46,830 nucleotides of DNA, taken from Pseudomonadota bacterium (lineage in GTDB: Bacteria > Bdellovibrionota_B > Oligoflexia > Oligoflexales > CAIYRB01). The translations under genes were made by a program, and so were the position numbers. Shown here one piece after another: positions 42,221 to 46,830 of this stretch. Where the stretch lies: NCBI GenBank assembly GCA_026390435.1, contig JAPLFY010000138.1, positions 1-46,830 on the forward strand, given 5' to 3'. The stretch's first letter is position 1. Every line of letters begins with the position of its first letter. Under the pieces are notes generated by a model. That model ran no database searches. It saw only the letters and a program-made list of their open reading frames with translations, and was not told the DNA's origin.

Positions 42221-43165
42221 GTGGCCAAGAAAAGCAAATCCGGTAAGAAAAAGACGGTCGCCAAGAAGAAGAAAACGACGGCCACTAAAGCGAAAAAGAC
42301 CGCTAAAAAGGTGACCAAAGCTAAGGCAAAAAGCACCAAAAAAACCGCAAAAAAAGTAGCAAAAAAGACCGCAAAAAAAGCTACTAAGAAAGTTACGAAA
42401 AAAGCTGGATCCGCAGCAAAAAAGACCGCAAAAAAAGTAGCCAACAAGCCGAGCAAAAAAACCGTAACCAAAGCGAAGGCCGCACCCGCGAAAGCCAAAG
42501 CGAAGGCCGCACCCGCGAAAGCCAAAGCGAAGGCCGCGCCCGCGAAAGCCAAAGCGAAGGCCGCGCCCGCGAAAGCCAAAGCGAAGGCCGCACCCGTGCA
42601 AGCCAAAGCCAAAACCGTGACCAAAGCTAAAAAGCCAGCTGCCCCGAAGAAGGCAGCCCCCACCACTGCGGCTACAGTAACTCCGTCTGAGGCGGCCCAT
42701 TTGCCACAAGTGGGTGACCACGCCCCAGAGTTCACGCTCGCTACCGACCAGGGCACTACCGTGAGTCTGCACGATTACCTTGGTAAAAAGAACGTCGTGC
42801 TCTACTTCTACCCGAAAGACGACACCCCTGGCTGCACCAAGGAAGCCTGCACCTTCCAAGAACACTTGGATCATTTCACGGCTACAGACACCATCATCGT
42901 TGGCGTCAGCCCAGATGACACCGCATCGCATGGTAAATTTCGCCAGAAATACAGCCTCAGCTTCCCCCTCGGCGCTGATGTCGATAGTAGCGTCGCTACC
43001 AGATACGGCGTCTGGGGCGAAAAAAGCATGTACGGCCGCACCTACATGGGTGTGAGCCGAGCCACATTCCTGATCAACAAACACGGCAAAATCGCTGCTG
43101 TCTGGCCAAAAGTTAAGGTCGATGGGCATAGCGAAGAAGTGCAGGCAGCTATAGCCGCCCTTTAG
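42221..43165 (+). CDS. Peroxiredoxin (Bcp/PrxQ type) fused to a histone-H1-like Lys/Ala-rich arm
   Basis: AAGGAG at 42209-42214 fixes the GTG at 42221. Residues 1 to about 155 are almost only Lys, Ala, Thr, Val and Pro (AKKSKSGKKKTVAKKKK; KKTAKKVAKKTAKKATKK; repeated AAPAKAKAK), like bacterial histone-H1-type proteins. From about residue 161 (LPQVGDHAPEFTLATDQG) a complete peroxiredoxin follows, with peroxidatic C205 and resolving C210 in TPGCTKEACTF. The C-terminus ends AAVWPKVKVDGHSEEVQAAI. The basic arm should bind DNA or other polyanions and bring a thiol peroxidase to the nucleoid. No signal peptide is present. Confidence 0.9.
   Translation: MAKKSKSGKKKTVAKKKKTTATKAKKTAKKVTKAKAKSTKKTAKKVAKKTAKKATKKVTKKAGSAAKKTAKKVANKPSKKTVTKAKAAPAKAKAKAAPAKAKAKAAPAKAKAKAAPAKAKAKAAPVQAKAKTVTKAKKPAAPKKAAPTTAATVTPSEAAHLPQVGDHAPEFTLATDQGTTVSLHDYLGKKNVVLYFYPKDDTPGCTKEACTFQEHLDHFTATDTIIVGVSPDDTASHGKFRQKYSLSFPLGADVDSSVATRYGVWGEKSMYGRTYMGVSRATFLINKHGKIAAVWPKVKVDGHSEEVQAAIAAL
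42470..42604 (+). repeat. 27-bp tandem repeat coding for AKAAPAKAK units
   Basis: Five 27-bp units, the first four nearly identical and the fifth diverged at its end, encode the Lys/Ala/Pro repeat in the basic arm. The length keeps frame, so copy number may vary between strains. Confidence 0.9.
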
Positions 43166-43305
43166 GCGAGTGAAGTTAGCTCTGATTTGATCTAATATCG
43201 CGAGCTCCCGACTTAGGGGGTTCGCGTGCTAGCCGCCTGCCCCACTCCTAAAGCCGTCCCCCAAATTTGCCGATGATAACCAACAGATATTGTGGGAGCC
43301 GGCAG

Positions 43306-44211
43306 ATGCTCAATTTGATTTTTTCCAAAAGTCACTTAATAAGCTGCGCAGCCTTTCTGGTTAGCGTTTTGTTTAGTGCGTGCAAGACAACCAGAAGTTC
43401 GCGGGTGGCAAACACCAGCGCTGTGCCCTACTGCAAGCCCTCGGTGCTTGATACCAATCATTCGGGTATAGGCACAGAAAACGAAAAACCCTGCCGCATC
43501 GCCTCCTACTGCCCTCGCGACATGGAAGACAACGATGGGGATGGCTGGGGTTGGAGCAACAATCAAAGTTGCAGGATTGCGCCGATTTGCAGCAACCCGG
43601 CCAACACCGGTGATGGCTGGGGCTGGGAGAATCAGCAAAGCTGCCGAGTTAAAGCCGACCAGACAAACAACTATTCAGACCAGCAGTTAAAAAACAAAGG
43701 TTCACGGGACCTGATCAAATTCGAAACAACTTACTATCCCTTTGGCCTTGAGAGTTACTTTACTACTGCCTGCGGTGACGCACAGGCCTACGGTGGCATG
43801 TATGTCGCCGTCACCGAAAAATCGCCACTGTGGCCAGAAGAATGCGAGCTCGACAGCTGGGCATCTTGTGCGGACAGCGACTGCATGGGCAAATGGGACA
43901 GAATACCTGGAGATGCCAAGCGGGAAATCTACGGCAAACGTGAGGTGCGCGAGCCGCGCTGCAACGTTCCGTGTGGCAAAAAAATAACTATTTATAACGA
44001 AGCCAAATCGCTATCAACCACCGCAGTAATTTATGATGCTTGTCCATCACAACATTGGAATAACAGGTTCAAAGAGGTCAGCGAAGGTAAGAATCCCTGT
44101 GCCAAAGGTCTCATGCACCTCGATTTGCGTAAGCCACTTTATCAGTACCTAAACGGCGGCATGGTTAGCGACAATATCAAGGTTTGGGTGGATGCGACAT
44201 CGGGGCCATGA
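43306..44211 (+). CDS. Lipoprotein with two CBM10-like motifs and an expansin/GH45-like domain
   Basis: GGGAG lies upstream of the ATG at 43306. The signal peptide ends in SVLFSAC, a lipobox. Two short motifs DGDGWGWSNNQSCR and GDGWGWENQQSCR match the Gly-Trp-Gly-Trp-Glu-x-x-x-Ser-Cys core of carbohydrate-binding module 10. The C-terminal half has double-psi-barrel wording: TACGDAQAYGGMYVAV, CNVPCGKKITIYNEA, TTAVIYDACPSQHWNN and MHLDLRKPLYQYL, as in RlpA/expansin and GH45-like proteins. It probably binds and loosens plant or microbial cell-wall polysaccharides at the outer membrane. Whether it has hydrolase activity cannot be decided. Confidence 0.82.
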   Translation: MLNLIFSKSHLISCAAFLVSVLFSACKTTRSSRVANTSAVPYCKPSVLDTNHSGIGTENEKPCRIASYCPRDMEDNDGDGWGWSNNQSCRIAPICSNPANTGDGWGWENQQSCRVKADQTNNYSDQQLKNKGSRDLIKFETTYYPFGLESYFTTACGDAQAYGGMYVAVTEKSPLWPEECELDSWASCADSDCMGKWDRIPGDAKREIYGKREVREPRCNVPCGKKITIYNEAKSLSTTAVIYDACPSQHWNNRFKEVSEGKNPCAKGLMHLDLRKPLYQYLNGGMVSDNIKVWVDATSGP

Positions 44212-44535
44212 GCAAGGCTCGTTATCACAGTGCTTTTGGGCAGAAACAGTGCAACCAACGACCAAGAAAAAAATTCGCTCTTATTCCTGGCAAGTTGCAT
44301 CTCGGCCGTGTGCGTTTGCCTCTTCGTCGCAGCCAGCTCACTCACATTGTAGCTTAGCTGGTTCCAAAAATAATGGAACTGGATATGTTGCAGTCCTAGA
44401 TTAGTTTGCGCCATCCATCTGGCACGATGCCGCAGAAGCCAACAAAGCGCCCCATGCCGTATAAATCAACTAGGAAGTGAGTCACTAACTCCACGACGCG
44501 GAGCTATTGGTCATCGATCATGGGACTCATACACA
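44212..44535. other. Intergenic region, no gene supported
   Basis: Lies between converging genes. The only structure I see is an imperfect hairpin around GGTTCCAAAAATAATGGAAC (44360-44379). No coding frame with a ribosome site is evident. Confidence 0.4.
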
Positions 44536-46320
44536 TTACTCGAGTATGACGGGACTCGATCCATTGATCTTGCAGCCACTGTCGGCCTCACTCAAGGTGT
44601 TTACGGCTGGTGCCTCCATACCAAATTGCATTTGTTTGCCTGCATCTAGCTGAGCGAGCGTCTGACCGGGATGCTCGAAGCGCAATTTGTAATGTAGATC
44701 CGATCCCAGTTGCGACTTAAAAGTCCGGTGATCCTCGGATGTGAGCGTAAAGTCAAAAGGGCAACTGAGCTCCCAGCTATAAAGACCAACGGGAGAATTA
44801 TTGGCTAAGGTCAACGTGTGGCGTCCACTCGCCAATGTGATAAGGGACGCATCGACCTGAGGCTGATCCGGAAGTTTGGTGAGTTCCACCCATTGCTCGT
44901 TCGCCCATCGACCCAGCTTCAACTTCAAGGTCAAAAGCGTCCGGTCGGCGCTGCTATAAAGGCTGATTTCCGTCCCGCCAGATCCACAGGTTTCCAGCGT
45001 GTCGGTCAGTCCGTTGGCGCCTTTGGTTGAAAATGCCCCCTTGTAAACGCCCTGGTCCGTGCCGACGTAAAAACCCTGATCCGCCGTCGTATATTGGACG
45101 GTATAAATAGCCGGTGGACCCTGGATTGGGCATTTTTCAAAGGCGTAGCGTGCATCATTTCCGATGTCAAATAAGTAAGCCCCAGTATCCGCGCGTTTGA
45201 GTAAAAGCTGCTGGTTTATCTTGGATGAAAGCATAGGTTTTGACATCACCACGTCGACTGCCAGTTTGATTCCGCCAAAGGTTTCAAACTGACACCATGG
45301 TTTGACGTCCTCGTCACGCCGCGATGCCAAAAACTCAGCGGCATCGGTGATCGGTTTGTAACTGGCGCTAGGTTTGGCAAGGCGCTGAATCGTGACGGTG
45401 CCAATGGTCGACACCGACTGATTGATCAGTGGCTCCTGCATGTAGCAGTATTTTTTGATCATGCTACCAAGAATAGCGGCCGGCTCGCCTCCACTCAAAA
45501 CTGCCGGCTCAGCCTTGTCTGCAGCAATCGTGTCATCGATCCATTTGGAAAACGCCGCAACGCGCGCATAAACTCCCGGTTTCAGCCGCTGGCCACAGCC
45601 ATCACCAAAGCTGATGATACCAACCAATACAGCCTTGCCCCCGCGCTTGGCGATGAGCGGACCACCAGAGTCTCCGTTACAGGTATCTTGGCCGTCGGTG
45701 GTTCCCGCCGCACACATCTGGCGTTCTGAGAGGGCCTTGTAGAAGGCCGATTTACTCCGGCAGTCGTTGAGCGCCACTGGCTGAAGATCTGTTTGCCTCA
45801 GATCTCCCGGCATGACGACACCGATCGAACTAATGGTGCCAAAGCCGATGGCCGTTAAGGTTTCGCCGCTGCCTAAAACGCCCACGCGATCTAGCTCGAT
45901 ACCCGGGACAGATGGGAGGCCGGTAGCCGCTTTATCGAGAAACAGCAGGGCTACGTCACCGTCGCGGTCACCGACATGCCCCCAATCCGGATGCACGACC
46001 ACACCCACCACCTTGGCGAAGGGAGCCTTTTGAGCGGCATCAGCACTGGCCACACCGATCGAGGCATAAACCTGCCCACTGAGATTGGCCACACAGTGAG
46101 CCGCCGTGAGAACGACGTTGCCGCCAAGGTAGGTGCCCCCGCAAAAGAAGCTGCCCTTGCTCGCCTCTTCCGAGAGGCCGACGATATAAGGTTGCGCCGC
46201 CACCACGCGACTACCACCAATCACTTTGAGATCAGCACCGCTGCGCCCAGTGCTCTTGCAGGCTAAGAGACCACTGCCGATCGCAATTAAAATCAGACCG
46301 CAACGGACTAGCTGATTCAT
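44536..46320 (-). CDS. Lipoprotein trypsin-like serine protease with C-terminal extension
   Basis: The signal peptide ends in GLLAC (lipobox, Cys21). The S1 domain starts near VIGG (residue 33), preceded by a Lys, so it is probably activated by tryptic cleavage. Catalytic residues are H75 (LTAAHC), D122 (DGDVALLFL) and S218 (CNGDSGGPL). D212, six before the Ser, predicts cleavage after Arg/Lys. About 320 residues follow the protease domain (from about 275), mostly beta-rich with no recognised fold. GGAG precedes the ATG. The lipid anchor places it at the envelope surface or periplasm. Such proteases are common in predatory and lytic bacteria; that role here is inference. Confidence 0.9.
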   Translation of the reverse strand: MNQLVRCGLILIAIGSGLLACKSTGRSGADLKVIGGSRVVAAQPYIVGLSEEASKGSFFCGGTYLGGNVVLTAAHCVANLSGQVYASIGVASADAAQKAPFAKVVGVVVHPDWGHVGDRDGDVALLFLDKAATGLPSVPGIELDRVGVLGSGETLTAIGFGTISSIGVVMPGDLRQTDLQPVALNDCRSKSAFYKALSERQMCAAGTTDGQDTCNGDSGGPLIAKRGGKAVLVGIISFGDGCGQRLKPGVYARVAAFSKWIDDTIAADKAEPAVLSGGEPAAILGSMIKKYCYMQEPLINQSVSTIGTVTIQRLAKPSASYKPITDAAEFLASRRDEDVKPWCQFETFGGIKLAVDVVMSKPMLSSKINQQLLLKRADTGAYLFDIGNDARYAFEKCPIQGPPAIYTVQYTTADQGFYVGTDQGVYKGAFSTKGANGLTDTLETCGSGGTEISLYSSADRTLLTLKLKLGRWANEQWVELTKLPDQPQVDASLITLASGRHTLTLANNSPVGLYSWELSCPFDFTLTSEDHRTFKSQLGSDLHYKLRFEHPGQTLAQLDAGKQMQFGMEAPAVNTLSEADSGCKINGSSPVILE

Positions 46321-46830
46321 AGCCGACTCCGACTAGTTAGATTGACCTGAGATGCTGATGCTGATGCTGTTCAGATTATGTCTGAATTTGTGACGTGGGC
46401 CTAGTGCGGAGACGCAGATAGTCGCCACGTCCCATTTAGTTTACGAGTCGATCTTGCCGCACAGCTAGCGCTGAGACAGCGCCGTCACCCAAGAATACAA
46501 GAGAGCCATAGGAGTTTTTCACAATGATTGCGGTGGCATGAATGTGGGTCACCACGCCTCCTTAGCACCCATACTTTTCTAAAAGATTCGTCAATATCAG
46601 CGGATACTTATCCTGTACCCGAATCAGCTGGCGTGCACTATGGCAGCTAACCCTCCATATTCATTGACTTTTGGGCTCAATGCGCAGCCGGATCTTCTGC
46701 AAAAAAGTTTAAGCCATGAACTTAACGCTCGTCACTTGGTAAAAAACTGTTTTTACTGCATATAAAACAAATATTTATTAGTATTCAAAAACTGCCGCGC
46801 TGCTTGGCTGTTCCGGCAGGGCTCTATGAA
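46321..46830. other. Right-edge intergenic region, no gene supported
   Basis: Contains a triple GATGCT repeat (46351-46368) upstream of the protease gene and an AT-rich hairpin GTAAAAA-ACTG-TTTTTAC (46739-46756). The last 90 bases are AT-rich and could be the promoter region of a gene beyond the window. No open frame with a start is supported. Confidence 0.45.

Noticed and set aside
42470-42604. Tandem 27-bp units as a CRISPR array
   Set aside because: Units are contiguous without spacers and lie in frame within a coding region.
42119-43129. 336-codon minus-strand frame opposite the peroxiredoxin fusion
   Set aside because: Long antisense frames arise from Lys/Ala-rich codon repeats; the product is Phe/Gly/Leu repeat without motifs, and the plus strand carries a real enzyme.

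Overview
The window reads as chromosomal DNA of a Gram-negative, proteobacteria-like organism. Evidence includes many lipoproteins with lipoboxes, an MlaE-type permease, secreted c-type cytochrome-like proteins and sigma-54 promoters. The HNH-endonuclease remnant at the left edge and the number of orphan two-component and lipoprotein genes suggest a Bdellovibrionota/Oligoflexia-like or deltaproteobacterial lineage. That placement is inference; no rRNA or tRNA gene was seen.

Region 1 (1-767) holds the truncated, apparently frameshifted end of an HNH-type gene and one copy of a dispersed repeat whose second copy lies about 27.6 kb away. Region 2 (0.77-11.4 kb) is a signalling and energy module: a two-haem-motif protein, two paired-CBS proteins, a CoA-transferase/acyl-CoA hydrolase, a REC-kinase hybrid, a PAS kinase with a partner receiver protein, a kinase without the phospho-acceptor His plus an NtrC-type sigma-54 activator, and two periplasmic CxxCH proteins. 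At least five transcription units in it carry -24/-12 (TGGCAc-N5-TTGCt) elements at the right distance from good ribosome sites. I read this as one sigma-54 regulon controlled by the NtrC-type protein encoded inside it.

Region 3 (11.4-23.8 kb) is mostly housekeeping or orphan genes: a possible winged-helix protein, two membrane-anchored hypotheticals, an MlaE permease, Dus, aldose epimerase-like, leucyl aminopeptidase, ferredoxin, endonuclease III, Maf, a lysine 2,3-aminomutase-family enzyme and a large lipoprotein. Region 4 (23.9-33.2 kb) is the histidine utilisation set hutI / hutG-hutU / hutH. It is split by an accessory stretch with an AAA ATPase-nuclease fusion, a long inverted repeat, the second dispersed repeat, a Cys-rich protein with a poly-Asn tract and a Tyr/Gly-rich lipoprotein.

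Region 5 (33.4-42.0 kb) has a chorismate mutase-prephenate dehydrogenase and a compact, translationally coupled histidine biosynthesis operon in the order hisG-D-C-B-H-A-F-IE, headed by a TrpR/YerC-like repressor with a near-perfect 20-bp palindrome just upstream. HisB retains a phosphatase domain that looks catalytically decayed. Region 6 (42.2-46.8 kb) has a peroxiredoxin fused to a histone-H1-like Lys/Ala-rich arm, a lipoprotein combining two CBM10-like motifs with an expansin-like fold, and a lipoprotein trypsin-like protease.
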